Shown piece after piece: positions 1 through 8,675 of a stretch of DNA of 64,000 nucleotides. The translations under genes and the position numbers were made by a program. Source of the stretch: JBGSUZ01 sp043770095 (lineage in GTDB: Bacteria > Bacillota > Clostridia > Peptostreptococcales > Acidaminobacteraceae); assembly GCA_043770095.1 (NCBI GenBank), contig JAYVIR010000045.1, positions 11,251-75,250 on the forward strand. The letters are read 5' to 3'. Under the pieces are notes generated by a model that searched no databases, was not told the DNA's origin, and saw only the letters and a list, made by a program, of their open reading frames with translations. Each line of letters opens with the position of its first letter. Position 1 is the first letter of the stretch.

Positions 1-108
1 TAAATCTTTATTTTCATCCATGAGTTGCTCTTTAATCGCACTTGCGACAGAGTCATGTCCCATTCCGAAAGAAGACGTTAATACTAGAATATTGGATTGT
101 TCTTTCAT
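1..108 (-). CDS. Glycolipid glycosyltransferase N-terminus (partial, cut by window edge)
   Basis: Only the first 36 codons lie in the window; the gene runs off the left edge. The visible start (MKEQSNILVLTSSFGMGHDS) carries the glycine/His motif FGMGHDSVA that opens MGDG-synthase/UgtP-type GT28 glycosyltransferases. It starts 15 bases after the stop of the neighbouring glycosyltransferase and has the same N-terminal layout (hydrophobic strand, G-x-GH loop), so it is probably a tandem paralogue in the same operon. The ATG at 108 is preceded by a GGTGGTGAGG-type ribosome binding site. Substrate cannot be judged from the fragment. Confidence 0.7.
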   Translation of the reverse strand, partial: MKEQSNILVLTSSFGMGHDSVASAIKEQLMDENKDL

Positions 109-122
109 CTGCCTCACCACCA

Positions 123-1247
123 TTAAATATAGATTTCTTCTTCAAAAATCAAATGACTTGTCAAATCAACAATTTTATCAACTGAGTAATGTTTAGAAAT
201 ATTCTGCATATTTTCAATCATGGTCATATAAAGATCTCTATCTTTCAATAGAAGATCCATTTGTGTGGTAAGCTCATCTAAATCTTTTACATGAATCGCT
301 GCTCCAGAGCTTACCAAGAACTCTGTATTTTCAATTTCTTGACCAGGAATTGCAAATGGAATAATCATCGGTATTTGCTTTGAAAGAGCTTCTGTCGACG
401 TTAATCCGCCTGGCTTTGTGACTATCACATCTGAATCGTCCATAAGCTGTGATACATTTTTTGTGAAGCCCAGTATTTCTAATTTTTTAAGTTTTATAAC
501 ATCTGCATATTTCTCTTTTAACATTTCTTGGAGCGCTATATTATTCCCGCAGACGACAGTCAAGTGGTACCTCGCATCTGCATCCACGGTTAATTTCTTA
601 ACCACTTTTGCAATATCCTTAGATCCCATGCTGCCACCCATAATGAGTACTTTAAATAAATCTTTGTCCTCACTTGATATAATCCGTTCACCGCAATTTT
701 GGAACTCCGCTTTGACTGGAATGCCAAAAGCAAATATTTTATCTGCAGAAATATTTAAATCGATTAAAGAATCTTTTGTATATTCACTACCCGTAATATA
801 GGCATCTACGAATGGAGATACATAGGCATAATGTGCTTTAAAGTCAGTAACCACTGACATGAACGTGCAATCGATTTTCTTTCTTTCTTTTAAATCACTA
901 ATAATTCCGACACCAAAAGGGTGTGTGCTGACAATCGCGTCTGGCTGAATTGCTTTGACCTCTTCAAGAACTCGATTTTTGACCATAATCAACCCATATC
1001 TTAAAAATCGATTGTTAAAACTCTTTCGATTAAACATACGATACATGGCGCCATATACCAAAGGCAAGTTATTCGCTAAAACTTTATAGCCATCTGACAT
1101 TATCGTATTAAGAGCGGTACTCGTTTCTTTGAATAAATCCATTGAATAAGTTGAGTAACCGTGTTCTTCGAATTTGTCAGCAAGAGATTTTGCAGCCTGA
1201 TTGTGCCCTTCGCCCGTAGACGCCGTTAGAATAAGCACTTTCTTCAT
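123..1247 (-). CDS. UgtP/MGDG-synthase-type diacylglycerol glycosyltransferase
   Basis: A 374-residue soluble or membrane-associated glycosyltransferase. The N-terminal half has the MGDG-synthase signature GEGHNQAAKSL (about residues 13-23) for the lipid acceptor; the C-terminal half is a GT28 nucleotide-sugar binding fold with GGSMGSKD (about 205) and TKPGGLTSTEAL (about 280), where UDP-sugar contacts are made. The family transfers glucose or galactose from UDP-sugar to diacylglycerol, making membrane glycolipids and lipoteichoic acid anchors. No signal peptide or clear membrane span is visible, as usual for the family. The ATG at 1247 follows an AGGAGGAAG ribosome binding site. A second gene of the same kind follows 15 bases downstream, suggesting successive sugar additions or different lipid acceptors (inference). 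Confidence 0.85.
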   Translation of the reverse strand: MKKVLILTASTGEGHNQAAKSLADKFEEHGYSTYSMDLFKETSTALNTIMSDGYKVLANNLPLVYGAMYRMFNRKSFNNRFLRYGLIMVKNRVLEEVKAIQPDAIVSTHPFGVGIISDLKERKKIDCTFMSVVTDFKAHYAYVSPFVDAYITGSEYTKDSLIDLNISADKIFAFGIPVKAEFQNCGERIISSEDKDLFKVLIMGGSMGSKDIAKVVKKLTVDADARYHLTVVCGNNIALQEMLKEKYADVIKLKKLEILGFTKNVSQLMDDSDVIVTKPGGLTSTEALSKQIPMIIPFAIPGQEIENTEFLVSSGAAIHVKDLDELTTQMDLLLKDRDLYMTMIENMQNISKHYSVDKIVDLTSHLIFEEEIYI

Positions 1248-1274
1248 ACAACTTCCTCCTGTTCAATGTTCCAA

Positions 1275-1300
1275 TGCGCACATAAGCGCACTATATTATA
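1275..1300 (-). promoter_or_regulatory. Palindrome next to a -10-like element upstream of the glycosyltransferase operon
   Basis: A perfect inverted repeat TGCGC-N6-GCGCA lies at 1275-1290, directly downstream of a TATAAT sequence read on the minus strand (1300-1295), about 30-45 bases before the glycosyltransferase start. Position and symmetry suggest an operator, but no -35 element matches well and I do not recognise the cognate regulator. The rest of 1301-1526 between the divergent genes is AT-rich and shows nothing else I can name. Confidence 0.35.
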
Positions 1301-1526
1301 GTTTCATTATAGACGTTACTTATTAAATAGCAGTATTAATTCTATTAAGATTATATTAATGCCTTGTGTCTTTGCAAAATAAGTAATGACTCTATTTCAA
1401 TCTTCTTAGTATAACACAAATTGATTTCCATGAGAATCGAAATTGTATATATTTGTAACTCCGAGTTTTAGAGAAAATCTAAGCCACATGTGTTACAATT
1501 ATTTTATAATTGAATTTGGAGGTCAC

Positions 1527-2783
1527 ATGAAACCTTTTCACAATATTGCTTGGTTAGTTGCGCTTGTTACCATTTTTTTCGGCCAACTATATATGAGACC
1601 ATTTTACTCTGATTTTAGATTTTCAATGGGCGTTGTTGTTTTTGCTATTTTTCTATTATTATACGATCTTAAAATGCAAGAAGTTGTTCTCATAACCGCT
1701 TCTATTTTAATATTTAGGGTGATTTTAGCTTTCCTTTCCGGCATCCCTTTTACAATTGCATTTGAGAGCCATTACCCTTCAGCGCTTTTTTATCTTTGTT
1801 ATTATGTGATTTTAATTACTTTTAAAACAAAATCACAGTTAGCCTCACCCCTTATCGCATTTATCATTTTATTTTTTGCAGACAGTTTTTCAAACTGGCT
1901 TGAATTATTCTTTAGAGGTGATTTAGATCAAGTGACTATCGCACTTAAAGCTCAGTCCATTTTCCTCACTGCGCTACTGAGATCAACACTGATTCTTATC
2001 GGCTTTTTCCTCGTCAAATTTTATCCAGAAATGTTTCAAAAAGAAAATGAAAAGCGGAAAATGGCGACATGGATTATCCATCAGTCTAAGTTGTATAACG
2101 AAGTTGTCTTCATTAATAAATCTGAAGAGGATATCGAAAATGCCATGAAAAAGGCTCATCAACTATACAGACTGACAAAACAATATTCTGAAACGTTGCC
2201 CAAAGAACTTGATTTTTCTCGCCAAGTCTTATCCATTTCTAGAGATGTTCATGAGATAAAAAAAGATTACCGTCGTATTCGTCAAGCACTTACTGCTCTT
2301 ATTCCAAGAGACTTGCCCAACTCAATTCCGGATGCGCACGAATTAGTCCTATATCTCTGTGATGATTTAGAAACATATGCACTTAGCCTGAATAAAAACA
2401 TCGTTATAGAAAGGCAAGTGGACAAAGAATTGCCCCAGTCACATTTGTTTGACTATTTAAGCCTTGTCAATAATTTAGCCGTCAATGCCATTGAATCAAT
2501 AGAAAGCAAGGGCCTCATTGAAATTAATCTTCTAAATCACGGTTCCTATTGGCAACTCATGGTTACGGATAACGGTTCTGGTATCACACCAGAAGAACTT
2601 CCACTTATTTTTGACGCTGGCTATTCTACCAAATATGACCCTATTATTGGCGAAATGTCTACAGGACTTGGATTGTCACAGGTTGATTACATTGTTAAGC
2701 ACATTCTAAAAGGCACTTTGACGCTTTCTTCGACAGTAGGTAATGGAAGCACATTCAACATTACTTTTCCTAATATCACTTAA
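1527..2783 (+). CDS. Membrane sensor histidine kinase, GlnK (YcbA)-like
   Basis: A 418-residue sensor kinase, first gene of a two-component pair. The first 175 residues hold about six hydrophobic segments, so sensing is probably within the membrane. A helical linker follows, and the C-terminal HATPase_c domain shows the N box (NNLAVNAIESI), G1 (VTDNGSGI) and G2 (STGLGLSQV). There is no classic HisKA H-box; the dimerisation segment contains RDVHEIKKDYRRI, with H as a candidate phosphoacceptor, as in GlnK/DctS-like kinases. I use the ATG at 1527 because GGAGG lies at 1518-1522; an upstream ATG at 1443 would add 28 residues without a ribosome binding site. The partner is a YcbB-type regulator 20 bases downstream, then a symporter, so it likely senses an amino acid or dicarboxylate (inference). 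Confidence 0.8.
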   Translation: MKPFHNIAWLVALVTIFFGQLYMRPFYSDFRFSMGVVVFAIFLLLYDLKMQEVVLITASILIFRVILAFLSGIPFTIAFESHYPSALFYLCYYVILITFKTKSQLASPLIAFIILFFADSFSNWLELFFRGDLDQVTIALKAQSIFLTALLRSTLILIGFFLVKFYPEMFQKENEKRKMATWIIHQSKLYNEVVFINKSEEDIENAMKKAHQLYRLTKQYSETLPKELDFSRQVLSISRDVHEIKKDYRRIRQALTALIPRDLPNSIPDAHELVLYLCDDLETYALSLNKNIVIERQVDKELPQSHLFDYLSLVNNLAVNAIESIESKGLIEINLLNHGSYWQLMVTDNGSGITPEELPLIFDAGYSTKYDPIIGEMSTGLGLSQVDYIVKHILKGTLTLSSTVGNGSTFNITFPNIT

Positions 2784-2803
2784 ATAATTAACTTAAGGAG
2801 TAG

Positions 2804-3679
2804 ATGATGAGCTGCAATTTTTATATTGTTGACGATGACCGTTCAGTCAGGAAAATGATCATGAAAATCATTGAATCACATTTTGAAAATGCGACCGTTT
2901 TTCAAAACGATTCACCCTGGATGTCTGTACAGGATATTTTAAGGCACCAACCCGACCTCGTTATATTAGATTTATTAATGGAAGACATGGATGGGGTAGA
3001 AGTCGCTCAAAAGCTTCGCACAGGACTTTATAAAGGCAAAATCATTATGCTCTCTGAAGTCACTGACAAAGAAATGGTTGAAAAAGCTTACGAAGCTGGC
3101 GTTGATGACTACATTAGTAAACCAATCAACGTCACCGAAGTTGTAAAAGTATTGCACAGAAACATTGAAAATTTACAACTCAAGAGCTACATTCGCCTTA
3201 TCGGCTATCCCAATGACCCCAATTCACTAGTCGGATTAAAAACCGACACTTCAAAAATCCGAAATAGAATTATTACAATATATAAGGATTTAGGCATTGT
3301 TGGAGAGCCTGGAACTGAAGAATTAATTTTCTGGATCACATCCGTTACCGAAAATCCAAACCACTTCAAAAACACTGAGCAAACCCTATGTACGCTCTAT
3401 GAATGGTTAAAGGTCAATTACCCCATATACGAAGTTGAACCAATGAGTGTCAAAGGCATTGAACAACGACTTCGTCGGTTGGTAATAACGTCCACTGAGA
3501 ATCTTGCACATATGGGTATTGAAGATTTTTCATGCTTTAGATTTGAAAAATATTCATCTGCATTATTCAATTTTAAAACAATTAAACAGGAAATGGATTC
3601 AATAAGAAATAATTCTAGTTGTCACGGAAAAGTTGATGTAAAACGCTTTATTGATGGATTTTTATGTTTATTGGAATAG
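2804..3679 (+). CDS. Response regulator with YcbB/GlnL-type output domain
   Basis: A 291-residue response regulator. The receiver (residues 1-125) has the acidic pair in VDDDRS, phosphoacceptor Asp in LVILDLLMEDMDG, Ser/Thr-type residue in IIMLSE and Lys in DYISKPI. The C-terminal about 160 residues look like the YcbB (GlnL) helical DNA-binding domain, known from Bacillus subtilis GlnL, which activates glutaminase and glutamine transport. The gene sits 20 bases after its kinase. Two in-frame ATGs occur at 2804 and 2807; AAGGAG at 2795-2800 gives better spacing to 2807. The next gene is a dicarboxylate/amino-acid symporter, its likely target. Confidence 0.8.
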   Translation: MMSCNFYIVDDDRSVRKMIMKIIESHFENATVFQNDSPWMSVQDILRHQPDLVILDLLMEDMDGVEVAQKLRTGLYKGKIIMLSEVTDKEMVEKAYEAGVDDYISKPINVTEVVKVLHRNIENLQLKSYIRLIGYPNDPNSLVGLKTDTSKIRNRIITIYKDLGIVGEPGTEELIFWITSVTENPNHFKNTEQTLCTLYEWLKVNYPIYEVEPMSVKGIEQRLRRLVITSTENLAHMGIEDFSCFRFEKYSSALFNFKTIKQEMDSIRNNSSCHGKVDVKRFIDGFLCLLE

Positions 3680-3790
3680 CAAAATTATCTGTTTATTGAA
3701 TTTTCTCATTCTTATTATTGTATTTACCTGTAGGATTCGGTAGGTGCTCCTTTACACTTTTATTTATAACAAATAAAAGGGGGCAATTTT

Positions 3791-5074
3791 GTGAAAGAAA
3801 AAAAATTCACACTTACTAAAAAAATCTTTATTGGTCTTATTTTAGGTTTAGTTTGTGGTCTTGTGCTCTACCCAGTCAAAGAAATACCTTTTATAAAAGA
3901 TTGGGTTCTTGATTTTGGTTTTAATCTGATTGGGAAAATTTTCATTAACGCTATTAAAATGATGGTCGTTCCTCTCGTCTTCGTTTCCCTTGTCGTTGGC
4001 GCTTCCTCAATGGGTGACATAAAAAAACTTGGTCGCGTTGGCGGAAAAATTATGGGACTTTATCTGGTTACGACAGCTGCAGCTATTGTAGTTGCAATGT
4101 CACTCGCTGTTTTGATTAACCCAGGTCTTGGCTTAGACATGAGTGTTCTCGCAAAAGGTGAGTATACCATTAAAGACCCAGTGCCACTCGTGGATGTCTT
4201 CTCCAATATGGTGCCAACAAACCCAATTGCATCTATGGCGAATGCCGACATGCTTCCCATTATTGTTTTCGCAATTCTCTTTGGTACGGCTATGACTCTT
4301 GTAGGATCACGTTCTATTAAAGTCAGAGAATTCTTTGAAGAAATAAACGACATCAATCTCAAAGTGGTTGAAATGATTATGACATTTGCGCCATATGGTG
4401 TTTTCTGTCTCATGGCAAAAACATTTGCAACACTTGGCTACTCGGCAATGCTTCCAATTTTGGCATATATGGCAACTATATTGCTCGGTTTACTGTTTCA
4501 AGTATGCTTGGTTTATAATGGTTTGCTAATGGGAATGGCTCGACTTAACCCAATTACTTTCTTTAAAAAGTTCTGGCCTGTTATGTCAGTCGCATTCTCA
4601 ACTTCAAGTTCTAACGCAACATTGCCGCTCAACTTAAAGACAGTTCAAGAAAAACTTGGTGCTTCTAAAGAAATTTCATCATTCACCATTCCCCTCGGTG
4701 CAACAGTCAATATGGATGGTACTGCAATTATGCAAGGTGTCGCAACGGTATTCATCGCTCAAGCTTTTGGAATTGCGCTTGGATTTGACGATTATTTAAT
4801 GGTCATCTTAACAGCTACACTTGCTTCTATTGGAACTGCAGGCGTTCCAGGAGTTGGTCTGGTTATGCTTTCAATGGTTCTCACACAAGTAGGACTACCT
4901 GTTGAAGGCATTGCACTTATTATTGGGGTGGATAGAATCCTTGATATGAGCCGTACTGTAGTTAACATCACAGGCGATGCCATTTGTACATTGATTGTCT
5001 GTAAATCGGAAAATGAATTTGATGAAGAAATCTATTACGACCGAAAAGTATATGTACACGAAGACATCGCTTAA
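3791..5074 (+). CDS. Dicarboxylate/amino acid:cation (Na+ or H+) symporter, DAACS family
   Basis: A 427-residue integral membrane transporter of the DctA/GltP/GltT family. The hallmarks are the serine-rich re-entrant loop SSSNATLP (about residue 275), the substrate and cation motif NMDGTA (about 305) and a C-terminal GVDRILDMSRTVVNITGD segment, whose Arg and Asp contact the substrate. Members import glutamate, aspartate or C4-dicarboxylates using Na+ or H+. Translation begins at GTG 3791 behind AAAGGGGG. The gene follows the GlnK/GlnL-like two-component system by 111 bases, with a strong terminator after it, so the three genes appear to form a sensing and uptake unit. Glutamate versus dicarboxylate preference cannot be told by eye. 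Confidence 0.88.
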   Translation: MKEKKFTLTKKIFIGLILGLVCGLVLYPVKEIPFIKDWVLDFGFNLIGKIFINAIKMMVVPLVFVSLVVGASSMGDIKKLGRVGGKIMGLYLVTTAAAIVVAMSLAVLINPGLGLDMSVLAKGEYTIKDPVPLVDVFSNMVPTNPIASMANADMLPIIVFAILFGTAMTLVGSRSIKVREFFEEINDINLKVVEMIMTFAPYGVFCLMAKTFATLGYSAMLPILAYMATILLGLLFQVCLVYNGLLMGMARLNPITFFKKFWPVMSVAFSTSSSNATLPLNLKTVQEKLGASKEISSFTIPLGATVNMDGTAIMQGVATVFIAQAFGIALGFDDYLMVILTATLASIGTAGVPGVGLVMLSMVLTQVGLPVEGIALIIGVDRILDMSRTVVNITGDAICTLIVCKSENEFDEEIYYDRKVYVHEDIA

Positions 5075-5103
5075 CTGAAAATTCCACTGTCCCCTTAACA
5101 CCT

Positions 5104-5150
5104 AAAAGAAGCACTTTGTAAAGTCAAGTTGACTTACAAAGTGCTTCTTT
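5104..5150. terminator. Rho-independent terminator, probably bidirectional
   Basis: A long hairpin with arms 5105-5125 and 5131-5150 (core AAGCACTTTGTAA, one bulged A) ends the symporter transcript. The A-run on the left arm gives a U-run on the minus strand, so it may also stop the cheV transcript that converges from the right. Confidence 0.85.
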
Positions 5151-5225
5151 ATTAATATGTAGCATAAGCCACACTATTTATATTAAAATAATCTCTAAAA
5201 TTTAAATTCAACTTAAATAATTTTA

Positions 5226-6149
5226 TTAAATCCCATAATTTTTCTTAACAATTGCATCAATGAGTTCAATCAGACTGCCAATTTCAGGTTTGCTAAGTTG
5301 TCCATCTGCACCAACAGCTTCACCTTTATGTCTTAAATCACCTGTAATAAGTGATGAGAAAATGATTACTGGAAGTGATTTCATGATTGGGTCTTCTTTA
5401 ATTTTTCTAGTCAACGTGTGTCCATCCAACAGCGGCATTTCAATATCCGTAATCAGCATATGGAATTCACTGCTATAGTCTGCTCCGAAAAGCGCTTTTG
5501 TCTTCATAATAAAATCTAATACCTGTTTGCCATCATCAAAGAACCTTAATTCTTTAAATCCTGCTGATTGAAGCGTATTTTTAAGGACCTCACGAATCAT
5601 AGGTGAGTCATCTGCTAAAAGCAATTTAATATTAGAACGGTCTTTCTTTTCAATGTTAACCATTTTTGCCTCTGTAATGCCTGTGCTTGGGCTGATGTCC
5701 ATAACAATCTTTTCGAAATCGAGCAACATAATAATGGTGCTATTAAGCATTATGTTACCTATTACCAAAGAGTTTGCGGTAATTTCACTTGGTTTAGCAA
5801 TTTGATCCCATTTGATACGGCTGATCCCAAGTACTTCATCAATAGCAAAAGCCACTTTGAGTTTATTAAATTCACATACCAAAATCATGCTTTTATTAAT
5901 ATTTTCACTCTTCATGCCCTCTAAAACGACACTCATGTCCACAATTGTAATAACTTCACCACGAATGAGCGAAATACCAGGAACAGCTGGATGTGCATTT
6001 GGCACTTTTGCCATATTGGTAATATGAAGAATTTCTTTAACCTTTACAACATTAATTGCATAATGGACGCCTTTTACCGTGAAATGAAGAATTTCTAATT
6101 CTCCCGTACCTGTTTCTAATAAAATACCTTCTTTATTGATCATCCCCAT
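5226..6149 (-). CDS. cheV: Chemotaxis adaptor CheV (CheW-receiver)
   Basis: A 307-residue cytoplasmic protein with an N-terminal CheW domain (about 15-165) and a C-terminal receiver (about 175-300; LLADDSPMIREV, MLITDIEMPLLDG, IIFSS, with SKPE carrying the Lys). CheV couples chemoreceptors to CheA and adjusts sensitivity when its receiver is phosphorylated. Two in-frame ATGs lie at 6149 and 6143; GGGGG abuts the first ATG too closely, so 6143 is a plausible true start. The gene stands alone on the minus strand. A methyl-accepting chemotaxis protein occurs 21 kb away, and CheR/CheB-type enzymes lie in another operon. Confidence 0.92.
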   Translation of the reverse strand: MGMINKEGILLETGTGELEILHFTVKGVHYAINVVKVKEILHITNMAKVPNAHPAVPGISLIRGEVITIVDMSVVLEGMKSENINKSMILVCEFNKLKVAFAIDEVLGISRIKWDQIAKPSEITANSLVIGNIMLNSTIIMLLDFEKIVMDISPSTGITEAKMVNIEKKDRSNIKLLLADDSPMIREVLKNTLQSAGFKELRFFDDGKQVLDFIMKTKALFGADYSSEFHMLITDIEMPLLDGHTLTRKIKEDPIMKSLPVIIFSSLITGDLRHKGEAVGADGQLSKPEIGSLIELIDAIVKKNYGI

Positions 6150-6264
6150 ACCCCCTATTCCGATATAACTCTACTCTGCTACATTTATACCCACCAATAA
6201 AAGGATAAACAGCATTTTATTTTTCGGTATGTAATATCTCTAATAAAAATTATAGCATTTTTTA

Positions 6265-6302
6265 AGAAAAAAAGCGCTGATGAATATTCAATCAGCGCTT
6301 AA
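6265..6302 (-). terminator. Rho-independent terminator after kbl
   Basis: Arms AAGCGCTGAT and ATCAGCGCTT flank a short loop at about 6272-6300, followed on the minus strand by a run of Ts. It closes the tdh-kbl transcript. Confidence 0.85.
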
Positions 6303-6309
6303 AAATTTA

Positions 6310-7500
6310 TTATTTGATAATACCCATTTCTTTTCCAACTTTTTCGAAGGCTGCAACAGCTCTATCCAGCTGTTCTGTCGTATGAGCAGCTGTAACCATC
6401 ACTCTAACGCGACCAGTTCCTTTTGGAACCGTTGGGAATACAATTGATGATACAAACACGCCATTCTCAAGCAAATTCTTTGAAAAGAGCATTGCTTTTG
6501 ATTCTTCACCAATGATTACAGGCGTAATTGGAGTGCCGCTGTTTCCAATATTGTAACCTAACTCTGCCATTTTTGACTTGAAGTATTTTGCATTTGCCCA
6601 AAGACGATCTGTATATTCTGTAGATTCTGTTAAGATGTCTACAGCTTCATTTAAGGCACCTACTACTGCTGGTGGTAAAGATGTCGAGAATAGAATTGGT
6701 CTGCCTCTGTGACTTAACCATTCCTTCATAGTATTGCTTCCCGCTACATAACCACCAATAACGCCAAGTGCTTTAGAGAGCGTACCGATTGTAAAGTCAA
6801 TTCTTCCATGAAGATGGAAATGGTCTACTGTGCCTCTGCCACCTTCACCGAGAACGCCAGAACCATGAGCATCGTCCACATAAGTCATACACTCAAATTT
6901 TTCAGCAAGCTCTACGATTGCCGGCAAGTTGGCAATATCGCCATCCATCGAGAATACGCCGTCTGTGATGATGAGAACGTTTTTATAATTAGCTCTCTTC
7001 TCCACAAGAACTCTTTCAAGGTCAGCCATATTGCTGTGCTTATAAACTGCACGATCAGCTTTTGAAAGTCTTGAACCGTCTATAATAGAAGCGTGGTTTA
7101 ACTCATCTGATAAGATTAAATCTCCAGCGCCTGTAACCGCTTGAATAACGCCTGCATTACATGCAAAACCTGATTGGAACAACATAACTGCTTCTTCTCT
7201 TTTAAAAGTAGCTAATTTTCTTTCAAGTTCTTCATGGATATCCATGTTGCCAACGATTGTTCTAACTGCGCCAGAACCTACGCCGTACTTTTCAATAGCA
7301 GCAATAGCCGCTTTCTTCATTCTTGGATGTGTTGCAAATCCTAAGTAGTTATTTGAAGAAAGGTTAATGACTTTTTTACCATTTAATATTACTTCCGCTT
7401 CATTCGCTGTTTCGAGAACTGGTAACTTTCTGTAAACGCCTTGATCTTTTAATTCTTGAATGCTGTCTTGTAAATACTTGAGTTCATGAACGTTAGACAT
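6310..7500 (-). CDS. kbl: Glycine C-acetyltransferase (2-amino-3-ketobutyrate CoA ligase)
   Basis: A 396-residue PLP enzyme of the alpha-oxoamine synthase family. Visible motifs are NYLGFATHP near the N-terminus, DDAHGSGVLG (Asp/His of the cofactor site) and TLSKALG with the Schiff-base Lys. It cleaves 2-amino-3-ketobutyrate with CoA to glycine and acetyl-CoA, completing threonine degradation begun by the dehydrogenase encoded 12 bases upstream. Length fits the family. The start ATG at 7500 follows a GAGGAGG site. AONS/KAPA synthase (BioF) is the main alternative in this family, but the pairing with tdh makes Kbl much more likely. Confidence 0.93.
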   Translation of the reverse strand: MSNVHELKYLQDSIQELKDQGVYRKLPVLETANEAEVILNGKKVINLSSNNYLGFATHPRMKKAAIAAIEKYGVGSGAVRTIVGNMDIHEELERKLATFKREEAVMLFQSGFACNAGVIQAVTGAGDLILSDELNHASIIDGSRLSKADRAVYKHSNMADLERVLVEKRANYKNVLIITDGVFSMDGDIANLPAIVELAEKFECMTYVDDAHGSGVLGEGGRGTVDHFHLHGRIDFTIGTLSKALGVIGGYVAGSNTMKEWLSHRGRPILFSTSLPPAVVGALNEAVDILTESTEYTDRLWANAKYFKSKMAELGYNIGNSGTPITPVIIGEESKAMLFSKNLLENGVFVSSIVFPTVPKGTGRVRVMVTAAHTTEQLDRAVAAFEKVGKEMGIIK

Positions 7501-7512
7501 GTTAATCCTCCT

Positions 7513-8565
7513 CTACTTCACACCATTAGGGAATAATACAACTTTGCCACAGTTACCTGAAGCCATGAGTTCCATACCTTCAGCAAAGTCTTCGAGTGGT
7601 AATTTATGCGTCACAATTCTTTCAAGATTTAAGTTGCCTGATGCAATTAAACCTTTAACCTGATACCAAGTATCATACATACGACGGCCTGTAATGCCGT
7701 GAATTTGAATGCCTCTGAAAACAACATCGTTTGCAATGTCTAATGATACGTCACCATTAGGAATACCCAAAATAGACATTCTGCCACCAAGTTTTAAATA
7801 TTTCAACGCTTGGTTAATCGCCGTTGCATTGCCTGACATTTCAGCAACCACGTCAACGCCAAGACCACCTGTCGCTTCAAGTACTGCTTTAATCACATCG
7901 TCTTTCATTGGGTTAAGACACAAATCTGCTCCAAGTTCTTTAGCGAGACCAAGTCTGTATTCGTTTACGTCGATGGCTATAACTTTAGACGCTCCAACTG
8001 CTTTAGCTACTGCAACAGCCATAATGCCAATAGGGCCAACGCCTACAACTGCAATGCTTTTTGCAATGATCGGACCAGACATTACGGTATGAACTGCATT
8101 GCCAAGAGGCTCTTGAATACAAAGGTACTCTGGTGGCACTGTTGGATCATTTAACCATGCATTTGCTGCAGGGATTGCAATGTATTCTGCGAAAGCGCCA
8201 TCACAATCAACGCCAAGGATTTTAGTATCTTTGCAGATATGACCTTGACCTGTTTGACAGAGTTCGCAAACGTTGCAAATAATATGTGTTTCAGCCGATA
8301 CAATATCACCAAGTTTAATATGTTTAACCATGCTGCCTATTTCAACAACTTCTCCTGCAAATTCATGACCCATAACTTGAGGCGTTTTAATTCTATTTTG
8401 AGACCATTGATCCCAAGCATAGATATGATAATCCGTTCCACAAATTGAAGTTGCGAGAATTTTAACTAAAATTTCATCTGGCTGAATGCCTGGAATATCC
8501 TTTTGGATAAGCGTTGCACCAACCTTTGGCTCTAACTTTGATATTGCTTTCATTTGACCTTTCAT
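7513..8565 (-). CDS. tdh: L-threonine 3-dehydrogenase (zinc, NAD-dependent)
   Basis: A 350-residue medium-chain dehydrogenase. The catalytic zinc region reads SICGTDYHIY followed by GHEFAGEV; the structural zinc lobe has the four-Cys spacing CNVCELCQTGQGHIC; the NAD fold has GVGPIGIMAVAVAKAVGA. It oxidises threonine to 2-amino-3-ketobutyrate. I place the start at 8565 (MKGQMKAI) because GAGGAGG precedes it; an upstream in-frame codon at 8592 would add nine residues lying over the ribosome binding site. It forms an operon with kbl, and a cupin-type XRE regulator lies 110 bases upstream on the same strand. Sorbitol or butanediol dehydrogenases are relatives, but gene context favours Tdh. Confidence 0.92.
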   Translation of the reverse strand: MKGQMKAISKLEPKVGATLIQKDIPGIQPDEILVKILATSICGTDYHIYAWDQWSQNRIKTPQVMGHEFAGEVVEIGSMVKHIKLGDIVSAETHIICNVCELCQTGQGHICKDTKILGVDCDGAFAEYIAIPAANAWLNDPTVPPEYLCIQEPLGNAVHTVMSGPIIAKSIAVVGVGPIGIMAVAVAKAVGASKVIAIDVNEYRLGLAKELGADLCLNPMKDDVIKAVLEATGGLGVDVVAEMSGNATAINQALKYLKLGGRMSILGIPNGDVSLDIANDVVFRGIQIHGITGRRMYDTWYQVKGLIASGNLNLERIVTHKLPLEDFAEGMELMASGNCGKVVLFPNGVK

Positions 8566-8675
8566 AATGAACCTCCTCAGAATATATCTCACTCTAAATA
8601 ATGGGCAGTTATAAATGTCTTAATCTCTTATAGTGTAACACACGGACAATATAATGCACAATCACATTTTGAATT

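Noticed and set aside
3720..3785. GlnL-type TTTTGT repeats upstream of the symporter
   Set aside because: No repeated TTTTGT pattern is present; only a weak ACCT/AGGT inverted repeat.
4060..4413. 117-codon open frame opposite the symporter gene
   Set aside because: It is antisense to a well-conserved transporter, without a ribosome binding site or recognisable product; a shadow of the real gene.
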